Below, piece by piece: positions 9,013 through 16,141 of a stretch of 64,000 bases of DNA. The stretch spans positions 18,506 through 82,505 of the forward strand of contig NZ_JAMTCN010000024.1 in the NCBI RefSeq assembly GCF_024171865.1, given 5' to 3'. A program made the position numbers and the translations under genes. Within the stretch, counting starts at the first letter, position 1. Each line of letters begins with the position of its first letter. Source of the stretch: Prauserella aidingensis. Its GTDB lineage: Bacteria; Actinomycetota; Actinomycetes; Mycobacteriales; Pseudonocardiaceae. A model generated the notes under the pieces. That model was not told the origin of the DNA and made no database searches. It saw only the letters and a list, made by a program, of their open reading frames with translations.

Positions 9013-9917
9013 TGACCGTCACGGCGCAGTCCCCCGCGGCCCCTACCGCGGCCCCGGCACCGACCGCACCGGCCGACGACCGGCCGCCGCAATTCACCTT
9101 CCGGCGCCTGACGGTGTCGGCGAGCCGGCGGCTCACCCCGCACCTGGTGCGCGTGACGTTCACCGGCGACGACCTGCGCGGGTTCGTCACCGCCGCACCC
9201 GACCAGTACGTCAAGGTTTTCTTCCCCCACGGCGGTCGCAGCCGCCCGGATCTGCCGCCTCCCATCGAGGGCGACACGACGTCCTGGTACCGCACGTACC
9301 TGGCCATGCCCGACGACGTCCGGCCGCCGATGCGCACCTACACCGTCCGCGCGTTCCGGCCCGAGCGGCGTGAACTCGACATCGACTTCGTGCTGCACCC
9401 CGACGGCGGACCCGCCTCGACGTGGGCCGCAGGCGCCGACGCGGGTGACGAGGTCGCCCTGATGGGCCCGCACGGTCTCTACGCCGCGCCCGAGGACTCC
9501 GCGTGGCAGTTGCTCGTCGGCGACGAATCGGCCGTCCCCGCGATCGCGGCGATCCTGGAACAGCTCCCCGCCGACGCGTGCGCGCGGGTGTTCATCGAGA
9601 TCGGCGACCCGGCCGACCGGCTCGACCTGTCGTGCCCGGCCGCCGACATCGACGTCCGCTGGATCGTCCGCAACCCCGGCGCCTACGGCGACGCGGTGCT
9701 CGACGCCGTCCGTGCGGCCGACCTCCCCGCCGCGGCGCCGTACGCATGGCTCGCGGGCGAGGCCGAACTCGTGAAGTTCGCTCGGCGCCACCTCGTGCGC
9801 GACCTCGGCGTCGACAAGCGCGCGATCACGTTCACCGGTTACTGGCGACGTGGACGGTCCGAAGAGGACGTCGGCCGCGACGGCCTCGCCCGGGCTGCCT
9901 CCGTACAGGCGGACTGA
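9012..9917 (+). CDS. Siderophore-interacting protein, FAD-dependent ferric-siderophore reductase
   Basis: 301 residues of the SIP/ViuB family, which reduces Fe(III)-siderophores in the cytoplasm with NAD(P)H. A Pro/Ala-rich N-terminus precedes the FAD-binding barrel (FTFRRLTVSASRRLTPHLVR), the flavin-binding RTYTVRAF motif, the DFVLHPDGGPASTWA stretch and the C-terminal NAD(P)H-binding half ending FTGYWRRG. It is transcribed alone, behind an iron box, and runs towards the convergent HemD-like gene 22 bases away. No siderophore biosynthesis or importer genes are in the window, so its substrate is unknown. Confidence 0.9.
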   Translation: MTVTAQSPAAPTAAPAPTAPADDRPPQFTFRRLTVSASRRLTPHLVRVTFTGDDLRGFVTAAPDQYVKVFFPHGGRSRPDLPPPIEGDTTSWYRTYLAMPDDVRPPMRTYTVRAFRPERRELDIDFVLHPDGGPASTWAAGADAGDEVALMGPHGLYAAPEDSAWQLLVGDESAVPAIAAILEQLPADACARVFIEIGDPADRLDLSCPAADIDVRWIVRNPGAYGDAVLDAVRAADLPAAAPYAWLAGEAELVKFARRHLVRDLGVDKRAITFTGYWRRGRSEEDVGRDGLARAASVQAD

Positions 9918-9939
9918 CCCCGCGGTCGCCAACCCGCGG

Positions 9940-10821
9940 TCAGCCGGCCAGCGGTCGGCCGCCCAGTTCCGCCACGAGCAGCTTCACCAGCGCGCCCAGC
10001 CGCTGCCGCTCCGGCTGCACCACCCGCACACCCGCGTCGACCAGCGGCGCCGCCGTCACCGGCCCGACACACGCGCACAGCACATCGGTACCGAGACGCG
10101 CGAGCAGCTCCTCGTAGCGACCGTCGTCGCGGGCCAACCGCAACAGGTTCGCCGTCGCGGGGGCACTGGTGAAGGCCAGCGCATCGAGCCGCCCGTCGAG
10201 CACGCCGTCGACAAGCCTGCGCGCCGGGCCCAGGTCGGCGGGCCACTGCCACCGGTACGGCTGCACCTCGACGACCTCCGCCCCAGCGTCCCGAAGGGGA
10301 TCGGTGAACTCCGGCAGCGGCTGGCCGTGCAGCTGCACCGCCACCCGGCACCCCTCGAAGCCCTGCCCTTCGAAACCCCGTCCCTCGAAGCCCTGCCTTC
10401 CGGAACCCTGCCTTCCGAAACCCTGTTCGAGCAGGTGCGCGAACAGCTCCCGGTTGCTCTCCTCCGGTGACGACCATTCCTCGGCGAGGCCGTGCCCGCG
10501 GACCGCGCCCATGGCCTTCGGACCGCGCACGAACAGCCGCGCCCGCGACAGCGCGCCCGTCAGCGCGTCGCCGACTCCCCAGCCCTCGGCGGCCGACAGC
10601 CACCCGCGGAACCCGGCGCCCGTCGTGACCGCCACCAGGTCGACGCCGTGGGCGACGACGTCCTCGGTGGCCGCGCGCAGCCGGTCGTCGTCGGCCAGCG
10701 GCACGATGTGCAGCGTCGGCCCGTGCCACACCGACGCACCGCGGCGTTCGAGCGCGTCGATGAACTCCCCGGAACGCCGCTCCGCCGTGATGCCGACGGC
10801 GACGTCGTCGAGCTCTGCCAT
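9940..10821 (-). CDS. Uroporphyrinogen-III synthase (HemD) family protein with pentapeptide expansion
   Basis: 293 residues of the HemD fold: VAVGITAERRSGEFIDALERRG, the VAVTTGAGFRGW motif, AVQLHGQPLPEF, ALAFTSAPATANLL and CVGPVTAAPL. It should close hydroxymethylbilane to uroporphyrinogen III or act as a related sensor. It resembles the HemD half of the NnaR-type protein at 14667-15782 but lacks the C-terminal winged helix. Residues 134-158 are five tandem pentapeptides (GFGRQ, GSGRQ, GFEGR, GFEGQ, GFEGC) where the paralogue has a single unit. Whether it is the housekeeping HemD or an accessory copy for sirohaem supply cannot be told here. Confidence 0.8.
   Translation of the reverse strand: MAELDDVAVGITAERRSGEFIDALERRGASVWHGPTLHIVPLADDDRLRAATEDVVAHGVDLVAVTTGAGFRGWLSAAEGWGVGDALTGALSRARLFVRGPKAMGAVRGHGLAEEWSSPEESNRELFAHLLEQGFGRQGSGRQGFEGRGFEGQGFEGCRVAVQLHGQPLPEFTDPLRDAGAEVVEVQPYRWQWPADLGPARRLVDGVLDGRLDALAFTSAPATANLLRLARDDGRYEELLARLGTDVLCACVGPVTAAPLVDAGVRVVQPERQRLGALVKLLVAELGGRPLAG
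10348..10422. repeat. 15-bp in-frame tandem repeat inside the HemD-like gene
   Basis: Five imperfect 15-bp units read CCCTCGAAGCCCTGC and variants on the plus strand and encode the pentapeptides in the HemD-like protein. The period is a multiple of three, so copy number change would not break the frame. Confidence 0.85.
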
Positions 10822-10903
10822 GCATCCCCGCTCTCACTTGCCGGCCGCGAACGGCCACGATATCCCGCCGCGACGCGGTAGCACATGAGCGACAATCGTG
10901 GCC

Positions 10904-11128
10904 ATGGAGAGAGCGGCGGACACAGTAGGGCTGCGTGAACTGCGACAGGACGCCTCCGAGCTGGTCCGCCGGGTCGAGGCGGGCGCCGAGGTGACGATCA
11001 CTGTCGCCGGTCGCCCGAGCGCACGCCTCGTGCCCGTCGCCGACTCCGTCGCCGCAGCTACGGCGAACTCGCTGCAGCCGTGGCCAGGTCCGGACGGCAA
11101 CCGCGGGCCCGCACCATGGATCTGCTGA
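10904..11128 (+). CDS. Phd/YefM-type antitoxin, probably C-terminally altered
   Basis: The N-terminus MERAADTVGLRELRQD followed by ASELVRRVEAGAEVTITVAGRPSARLVPV is a typical Phd/VapB-like DNA-binding half of an antitoxin. After about residue 47 the family similarity stops and a 27-residue tail (ending GPAPWIC) is read in a frame that belongs to a toxin remnant (see 11053-11277). It looks like an antitoxin whose own toxin-binding tail and the toxin N-terminus were deleted. DNA binding may persist, but a working module is doubtful. ATG at 10904; a GTG at 10898 is also in frame. Confidence 0.65.
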   Translation: MERAADTVGLRELRQDASELVRRVEAGAEVTITVAGRPSARLVPVADSVAAATANSLQPWPGPDGNRGPAPWIC

Positions 11129-11277
11129 TCGCCGCCACCGCGCACGCCCACGACGCGCATCTCGTGACCCGCAACCCGGACGGTTTCGTCGCGCTCGACG
11201 GGCTCGTCGAGGTCACCACGGTCCGAGCGGACGTGTCGCCCGACGGCATCGTCATCGCCGCCGCTCACCGGGTGTAG
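11053..11277 (+). pseudogene. C-terminal remnant of a PIN-domain (VapC) toxin
   Basis: In the frame plus one to the antitoxin, the sequence reads SYGELAAAVARSGRQPRART, then MDLLIAATAHAHDAHLVTRN and PDGFVALDGLVEV. That is the last third of a VapC-type PIN ribonuclease, including the conserved aspartate of DLLIAATA and the LVTRNPDGF strand. The N-terminal acidic residues and start are missing; upstream in this frame lies the antitoxin. A GTG at 11080 could start a short product, which would lack most of the active site. The simplest reading is a deletion that fused antitoxin and toxin genes out of frame. Confidence 0.7.
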
Positions 11278-12254
11278 CGGGTGGCCGTCGTCGTGACCGC
11301 CTCGGCGACCGCGGCGCGCAGCTCCTCGGGGTCGAGCACCTCCAGGTCCGGCCCGAACCGCAGCAGCTCCCCGACGCCGGGCCTGCCTGCCTCGACGGGC
11401 AGTCGCACCGTGCACCAGCCGTCGGCGTCGGGCTCGCCCGCCCCGGCCCGGTCGGCCTCCTCGAGCGCTGCGGCGCCCACGCTCCCCAGGTACACCGGCA
11501 CGAGCCGCCGCCCGAGCGGGGACAGCCGCACGGTCGCGGTCTCCGAATGCAGCCGCCGCTCGAAACCCTCCGACCAGGCGCGCCAGTACTCGGCGAGGTC
11601 GAAGCCGTCGGGCCGGGAGAACTCGCCCGCGTCGGACATCGCCGCGATGCGGCTCACGCGGTAGGTGCGGTAGGTGCGGTCGCTGCCGTCGCACCGCGCG
11701 ACCAGGTACCAGACGCCCGCCTTCAGCACGAGGCCGAGCGGTTCGAGGGCGCGGGACACGGCGGAGCCGTCCCACCGCCGGTAGTCGACCCGCAGCCGCC
11801 GCGCCCGCCACACCGCGTCGGCGACGTCGGCCAGGTGCGCCAGCCGTTCGACCTCGCGATGCCAGCCGGGGACGTCGAGGAAGAACCGCTCCGCGACCCG
11901 GCCCGCACCGGCACGCAGCTCCTCCGGCAGTGCCGCGTACAGCTTCAGCTGCGCCGCCCCGAGCACCGTGCCGAGCCCCAGTTCGGCGGCCGCGTCGGGC
12001 AACCCTGCCAGCGCCAGCGACCGCGCCTCGTCCTCGCTCAACCCGGTCAGCCGGGTGCGATACCCGCCGACCAGCTGGAATCCGCCCGCCCGGCCACGGT
12101 CGGCGTACACCGGCACTCCGGCCTCGGACAACGCGTCGACGTCGCGGTAGACGGTGCGGACGGACACCTCCAGCTCAGCGGCCAACTCGCCCGCCGTCAT
12201 CCGCCCGCGGTTCTGCAGCAACAACAGGATCGACAGCAACCGGCCCGCGCGCAT
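11265..12254 (-). CDS. WYL-domain transcriptional regulator (YafY family)
   Basis: 329 residues. An HTH_11 domain at 1-60 (LLLLQNRGRMTAGELAAELE, SVRTVYRDVDALSEAGVPVY) leads to the WYL ligand-binding region around residues 150-210 (RALEPLGLVLKAGVWYLVAR) and the C-terminal WCX part. It diverges from the DUF3224 gene and probably controls it and itself through the palindrome at 12276-12294. Its 3' end overlaps the toxin remnant by 13 bases. Ligand unknown; WYL domains are thought to sense nucleic acid or nucleotide signals. Confidence 0.85.
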   Translation of the reverse strand: MRAGRLLSILLLLQNRGRMTAGELAAELEVSVRTVYRDVDALSEAGVPVYADRGRAGGFQLVGGYRTRLTGLSEDEARSLALAGLPDAAAELGLGTVLGAAQLKLYAALPEELRAGAGRVAERFFLDVPGWHREVERLAHLADVADAVWRARRLRVDYRRWDGSAVSRALEPLGLVLKAGVWYLVARCDGSDRTYRTYRVSRIAAMSDAGEFSRPDGFDLAEYWRAWSEGFERRLHSETATVRLSPLGRRLVPVYLGSVGAAALEEADRAGAGEPDADGWCTVRLPVEAGRPGVGELLRFGPDLEVLDPEELRAAVAEAVTTTATRYTR

Positions 12255-12275
12255 GCACCCAGTCTGCCCGGAAAA

Positions 12276-12294
12276 CCTGACACAAGACGTCAGG
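12276..12294. promoter_or_regulatory. Candidate operator of the WYL regulator
   Basis: CCTGAC and GTCAGG form perfect 6-base arms around 7 bases, centred between the divergent WYL-regulator and DUF3224 starts. Its position 22 bases upstream of the regulator ATG fits autoregulation. The binding protein is inferred from location only. Confidence 0.5.
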
Positions 12295-12316
12295 AAAGCC
12301 CGCGAGAGTGGTCGGC

Positions 12317-12715
12317 ATGAACACGGGAACCTTCACCACCCGCAGTTGGACCGAACACGTCGCCTCCGGTGCCGACGACGCGCCGCGCTACGCCCACGCC
12401 CGGGCCACCTTCGCCTACACCGGCGTCATCGACGGCACGTCGACCTGCGACTACCTGCTCTACTACCCGGGCGAGGGCTTCACCGACGGCGGGCAGGCCT
12501 CCCCCGGCATCGAACGCATCGAGGGCACCGTCGCGGGCCGCGCGGGCAGCTTCGTCGTCCGCCACGACGTCCGCTACGGCGCGGACGGCATCGACGACAC
12601 GTGGTCGGTCGTCCCCGGATCGGGCACCGGCGAGCTCGCAGGGCTCACGGGACACGGCACGGCGAAGGGCGACAGCGACACCATCGGGTACACGTTCGAC
12701 TACCGGTTCGACTGA
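12317..12715 (+). CDS. DUF3224 family protein
   Basis: 132-residue soluble protein of the DUF3224 barrel family: FTTRSWTEHVASG, then STCDYLLYYPGEGFTDG, GIERIEGTVAGRAGSFVVRH and TGHGTAKGDSDTIGYTFDY. Members are small antiparallel-barrel proteins without known catalytic residues and often sit beside YafY/WYL regulators, as here. I chose the ATG at 12317, behind a weak GAGAGTGG; a GTG three codons upstream is possible. Biochemical role unknown. Confidence 0.8.
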   Translation: MNTGTFTTRSWTEHVASGADDAPRYAHARATFAYTGVIDGTSTCDYLLYYPGEGFTDGGQASPGIERIEGTVAGRAGSFVVRHDVRYGADGIDDTWSVVPGSGTGELAGLTGHGTAKGDSDTIGYTFDYRFD

Positions 12716-12769
12716 GCCGCCCGCCGACCGCACGGTCGCAGGCGCAGGAACCCCGACCACAGGAGTGCC

Positions 12770-13957
12770 ATGGACCGCGAACGGATTCTCGCCTACCGGA
12801 TCGCCGCACACGGACTCCTCCGCGACGCCCGGCCGCACGGCGACGTCAAGGGCGGCGACGTCGAAGGCGGCGGCGTCGAGGGCGGCGGTCCCGGCGATCC
12901 CGCTGATCCCGCCGCGCTCGACGTCACCGCGCTGGGTGTCCAGGACATCGCCGGGCGCGACACCGCCGCGTCGGCGTTCGCGGCACGCCTGCCGGACCCG
13001 CCCACGGCCACGGGACTCGCCGAGGATCCCCGGCTGACACTCCTGTGGTCGCTGCGCGGGGCGCCGCACTACCACCGCACCGCCGACCTGCCGTGGTTGC
13101 GCGGCGCGCTCGTCCCGTTCGACGACGCCGACGCAGCGCAGCGGCTCGCCTTCCAACGTGACGCCGCCGAACACCCGCGCGCCGCCGTTCTCGCCACCGC
13201 AGAAGCCTTGCGGGCCGTCGTCGACCGGCCGACACCGAAAGGCCGGGTCAGCGCCGAGGTGACCGAGGCCCTGCCGCCGGAACTCTGTCGTTGGTGCCGC
13301 CCGTGCGGCGCCACGCACGTCTACGACCAGCTGCTGCGGCTCGCGGGACCGCCGGCGGGGGTGCGGCTCGTCCCCGGCGGCCCCACGACCCTCGCACCGA
13401 TCGGGACGCCCCCGTCCACAGCGGACGCCCCCGTACCGGACACCACGGACATCGGCGGCCTCACGGAACTGGTTCACCGGTACCTGCGCGTGCACGGACC
13501 GGCCACCATGGCCGACGTCGCGGCGTTCCTCGGCGCGTCCCGGCAGCTGGTCGCCGACCACTGCCGCCCCGACGACCTGGCCGAGGTGCGCACTGGACGG
13601 CGAACCACCTACCTGCCTGCCGATCGCCTCGCCACTCTGGAGAACCCTCCCGAGCCCGACGCCGTGCGCCTGCTGCCGCCGTGGGATCCGTTCCTGCAGT
13701 CGCGCGACCGGGCCACGCTCGCCCCGGATCCCGCCGTGCGCAAGGAGATCTGGCGGACGCTCGGCAACCCCGGCGTCGTGCTCGCAGGCGGTGACCTCGC
13801 GGGCACCTGGCGTGCACAGGCGCGCGGGACACGCCTCGACTTCACGGTGACACCGTTCGCCTCGCCGCCGCGGCACGTGCGCGGCGAGGTCGAGGCCGAG
13901 ACGATGCGCGTCGCGACCGTCCGCGGCTACGCCGACAGCCGCACGGTCTGGTCCTGA
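12770..13957 (+). CDS. AlkZ-like winged-helix DNA glycosylase family protein (HTH_42)
   Basis: 395 residues of the HTH_42/AlkZ-like family: LRGAPHYHRTADLPWLRGAL in the first winged-helix region, VHRYLRVHGPATMADVAAFL in the middle, and LLPPWDPFLQSRDRATLAPD near the C-terminus, a signature of this family. Relatives in Streptomyces excise bulky or cross-linked bases; whether the catalytic glutamines are present I could not establish. Residues about 24-45 hold a Gly/Asp/Glu triplet-repeat stretch (DVKGGDVEGGGVEGGG) absent from typical members. Its end overlaps the convergent cbiX end by 31 bases. ATG at 12770 is preceded by CACAGGAG. Confidence 0.75.
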   Translation: MDRERILAYRIAAHGLLRDARPHGDVKGGDVEGGGVEGGGPGDPADPAALDVTALGVQDIAGRDTAASAFAARLPDPPTATGLAEDPRLTLLWSLRGAPHYHRTADLPWLRGALVPFDDADAAQRLAFQRDAAEHPRAAVLATAEALRAVVDRPTPKGRVSAEVTEALPPELCRWCRPCGATHVYDQLLRLAGPPAGVRLVPGGPTTLAPIGTPPSTADAPVPDTTDIGGLTELVHRYLRVHGPATMADVAAFLGASRQLVADHCRPDDLAEVRTGRRTTYLPADRLATLENPPEPDAVRLLPPWDPFLQSRDRATLAPDPAVRKEIWRTLGNPGVVLAGGDLAGTWRAQARGTRLDFTVTPFASPPRHVRGEVEAETMRVATVRGYADSRTVWS

Positions 13958-14670
13958 TCCGCGTGCCGGTCCGGGTACGCCCCGCGACCCGTGCGGCCGT
14001 CCCGTGCTTCGGCGCAGCGGCGCAGCACCAGGTCGGCCACCGCCGGGTGGGCGCCGAGCGGAGCCGACACCGCGTCCGCTCCCGCCTCCTCGAGTCGTCG
14101 CTGGAACAGGCCCGGGGCCAGCAACCACGACGCGACGACCACGCGACGTCCCGTGCGACCCGCCGCGGCCACGGCGTCGGCGACCGTCGGCGAGGCCGTC
14201 GCGGCGTACCCGATCCGCACCGGCGCACCCAGGCGTGCGCCCAGTGCCCGCGCCGCCGTCGACACCTCGTCGAGCGCCCGCGGGTCGCTCGACCCCGCGG
14301 CGGCCAGCACCACGGCGTCGCCCGCGCGGAAACCCGCCTGCCGCACACGGTCGACCAGCACGTCGACCAGTTCCGGTGCCGGGCCGAACGCCTCGGCGAC
14401 CGGGGCGCGCGGCACGGCACTGGCGGCGATCTGCGCCGGGATGTCGGTGCGCACGTGGTACCCGGCGGCCAGGAACGCGGGCACCACGACGATCTCGCCG
14501 GCGCCGGCCTCCGGGTGCAGTCCGTCGAGGACGGTCGTGACGTCGGGTTCGCGGACGTCGGCGTAGGCGACCGTCACCTGCTCGCCCCGCGCCCGCACCC
14601 GCTCGGCGAGCTCGTCGATCACCCTCGGCCCCGCGGGATCCCGCGTCCCGTGCGCGGTCAGCACGATCAC
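13927..14670 (-). CDS. CbiX/SirB-family sirohydrochlorin ferrochelatase
   Basis: 247 residues. It opens VIVLTAHGTRDPAG with the metal-binding histidine of class II chelatases, repeats the fold at LAAGYHVRTDIP (second histidine) and carries VVLAAAGSSDPRA in the second half. It should insert Fe2+ into sirohydrochlorin to give sirohaem, the prosthetic group of NirB encoded upstream in the same run. GTG start at 14670 overlaps the nnaR stop (GTGA), implying translational coupling in nirB-nirD-nnaR-cbiX. The same pair sits near nirBD in M. tuberculosis (Rv0259c/Rv0260c). Co2+ chelation for cobalamin is a less likely role. Confidence 0.85.
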   Translation of the reverse strand: MIVLTAHGTRDPAGPRVIDELAERVRARGEQVTVAYADVREPDVTTVLDGLHPEAGAGEIVVVPAFLAAGYHVRTDIPAQIAASAVPRAPVAEAFGPAPELVDVLVDRVRQAGFRAGDAVVLAAAGSSDPRALDEVSTAARALGARLGAPVRIGYAATASPTVADAVAAAGRTGRRVVVASWLLAPGLFQRRLEEAGADAVSAPLGAHPAVADLVLRRCAEARDGRTGRGAYPDRHADQDQTVRLSA

Positions 14671-15782
14671 GACTCGTCCTCCACCGCCACGGCCAGCCGG
14701 TAGCCACGTTTGACGACGGTTTGCACCAGTTTTCCCTCCCCGAGCGAGGTGCGGAGCCTGCCGACGGCCGTCTCGACGGCGTGTTCCTCCCCGCCGCCGG
14801 GCAATGCCGCCGTCAGCTCCCGTCGCGACACGACGTGTCCCGGCCGCTGGGCCAGGGCGCGCAGCACCGCCATCGGCGCGGGCGCCACCTCGCGCAGCTC
14901 CCCGTCCACGAGCGCGGCCTGACCGCGCAGTTCGATCCGCCTGCCCGCCGCGGCGAGCCTCGGCGACCGCGCCACGAGCGTGTCGGCCACCTCCCGCGCG
15001 AGCGCGCCGATCCGCGCCCGCCTCGGCTGCACGGTGGGAATCCCCACGGCCGCGAGCGGACCCGCCGTGATCGGGCCGACGCACGCCACCAGCACCCGCC
15101 TGCTCAGTGCGTCCACCAGGCCCGCGTGCCGCCCCGTGCGTGAGGCCATCGCGAGCATGCTCGCCGCCGCGGGCGCGCTGGTGAACGGCATCGCGTCGAT
15201 CGAACCGTCCAGCACCGAGTCGATCAGCCGGTCCAGCGGACCGGGATCGGCGGGGCCGACCCAGCGGTAGACCGGGATCTCCACGACGTCGGCGCCGGCC
15301 GCGCGGAGCGAGTCCACGAAGTACGGCAACGGCTCCCCGTGCAGCTGCACCGCGATGCGCTGCCCCTCGACCCCGGAGTCGAGCAGGTACTGCAGCAGCT
15401 CGGCGTTGCTCTCCGACGCCGGCGAGTACGCCTCGGACAGTCCCGCCGCCCGCACCGCGCCCTTCGCCTTCGGCCCGCGGGTGAGCACGTGCGCGCCGCC
15501 GAGCCGGTCGATCAGCTCGTCGCCGATTCCCCAGCCCTCGGCGGCCTCCGTCCAACCGCGGAAACCGATGCCCGTGGTCGCGACGACGACGTCCACCGGC
15601 TCGTCGAGCAGCAGCCGGGTCGCCGTGTACAGCTCCGAGTCGTCGGCGAGCGGAACGATCCGGATCGCCGGTCCGCAGCGCACCGTGGCCCCTTTACGCA
15701 CCAGGAGCGCGCCGAGCTCGTCCGCCCGGCGCGCCGCCGTGATGCCGATCGCGTACCCGGCGAGCGGCAGGACCTCCGTCAT
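14667..15782 (-). CDS. nnaR: NnaR-type regulator: HemD-like domain fused to OmpR/PhoB winged helix
   Basis: 371 residues. Residues 1 to about 265 are a HemD-like domain (YAIGITAARRADELGALLVR, VVATTGIGFRGW, AVQLHGEPLPYF, MPFTSAPAAAS). Residues about 285-371 are an OmpR-type DNA-binding domain (PMAVLRALAQRPGHVVSRREL, then VETAVGRLRTSLG and QTVVKRGYRL). No phospho-receiver is present. In Mycobacterium smegmatis and Streptomyces coelicolor this orphan regulator, NnaR, is needed for nitrate and nitrite use and cooperates with GlnR. Here it overlaps nirD by four bases (ATGA), which fits that role. The HemD half may sense a tetrapyrrole. Confidence 0.85.
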   Translation of the reverse strand: MTEVLPLAGYAIGITAARRADELGALLVRKGATVRCGPAIRIVPLADDSELYTATRLLLDEPVDVVVATTGIGFRGWTEAAEGWGIGDELIDRLGGAHVLTRGPKAKGAVRAAGLSEAYSPASESNAELLQYLLDSGVEGQRIAVQLHGEPLPYFVDSLRAAGADVVEIPVYRWVGPADPGPLDRLIDSVLDGSIDAMPFTSAPAAASMLAMASRTGRHAGLVDALSRRVLVACVGPITAGPLAAVGIPTVQPRRARIGALAREVADTLVARSPRLAAAGRRIELRGQAALVDGELREVAPAPMAVLRALAQRPGHVVSRRELTAALPGGGEEHAVETAVGRLRTSLGEGKLVQTVVKRGYRLAVAVEDES

Positions 15783-16141
15783 CGCACTCCCACGTGGACC
15801 GTGCCGTCGACGACCCGCACCGGGTAGGTGGCGATGCCGACGTCGGGGTCGTCGAGACAGCGCCCGGTGCGCAGGTCGAAGTTCTGCTTGTAGATCGGCG
15901 AAGCCACGACGGGCACGCCCCCGATGTCGCCGACGATGCCGCGCGCGAGCACGGCCGCTCCGGAGAACGGGTCGATGTTGGACAGTCCGTGCAACTCGCC
16001 GTCGTCGGTGCGCAGCACGGCGACCTGCACGCCGTCGTCGAGCAGCGCCGCGACGCCCCCGCCGACCGGGATCTGCTCCACCCGGCACACCGGCGTCCAC
16101 GTCTCGGCCCCCGCGGACCGGTCGTCCGACAGCACGGTCAT
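15779..16141 (-). CDS. nirD: Nitrite reductase small subunit NirD
   Basis: 120 residues with the Rieske-like fold of NirD: TPVCRVEQIPVGGG, VAVLRTDDGELHGLSNIDPF, VASPIYKQNFDLRTGRCLDD and ATYPVRVVDGTVHV. The Rieske cluster ligands (CxH and CxxH) are absent, as is usual for NirD, so it assists NirB without an iron-sulfur centre of its own. It overlaps nirB by four bases upstream and nnaR by four downstream, so all should be co-translated. Confidence 0.92.
   Translation of the reverse strand: MTVLSDDRSAGAETWTPVCRVEQIPVGGGVAALLDDGVQVAVLRTDDGELHGLSNIDPFSGAAVLARGIVGDIGGVPVVASPIYKQNFDLRTGRCLDDPDVGIATYPVRVVDGTVHVGVR

Noticed and set aside
12290..14707. 805-codon minus-strand open frame
   Set aside because: It overlaps DUF3224, the AlkZ-like gene and cbiX in another frame and has no family resemblance.
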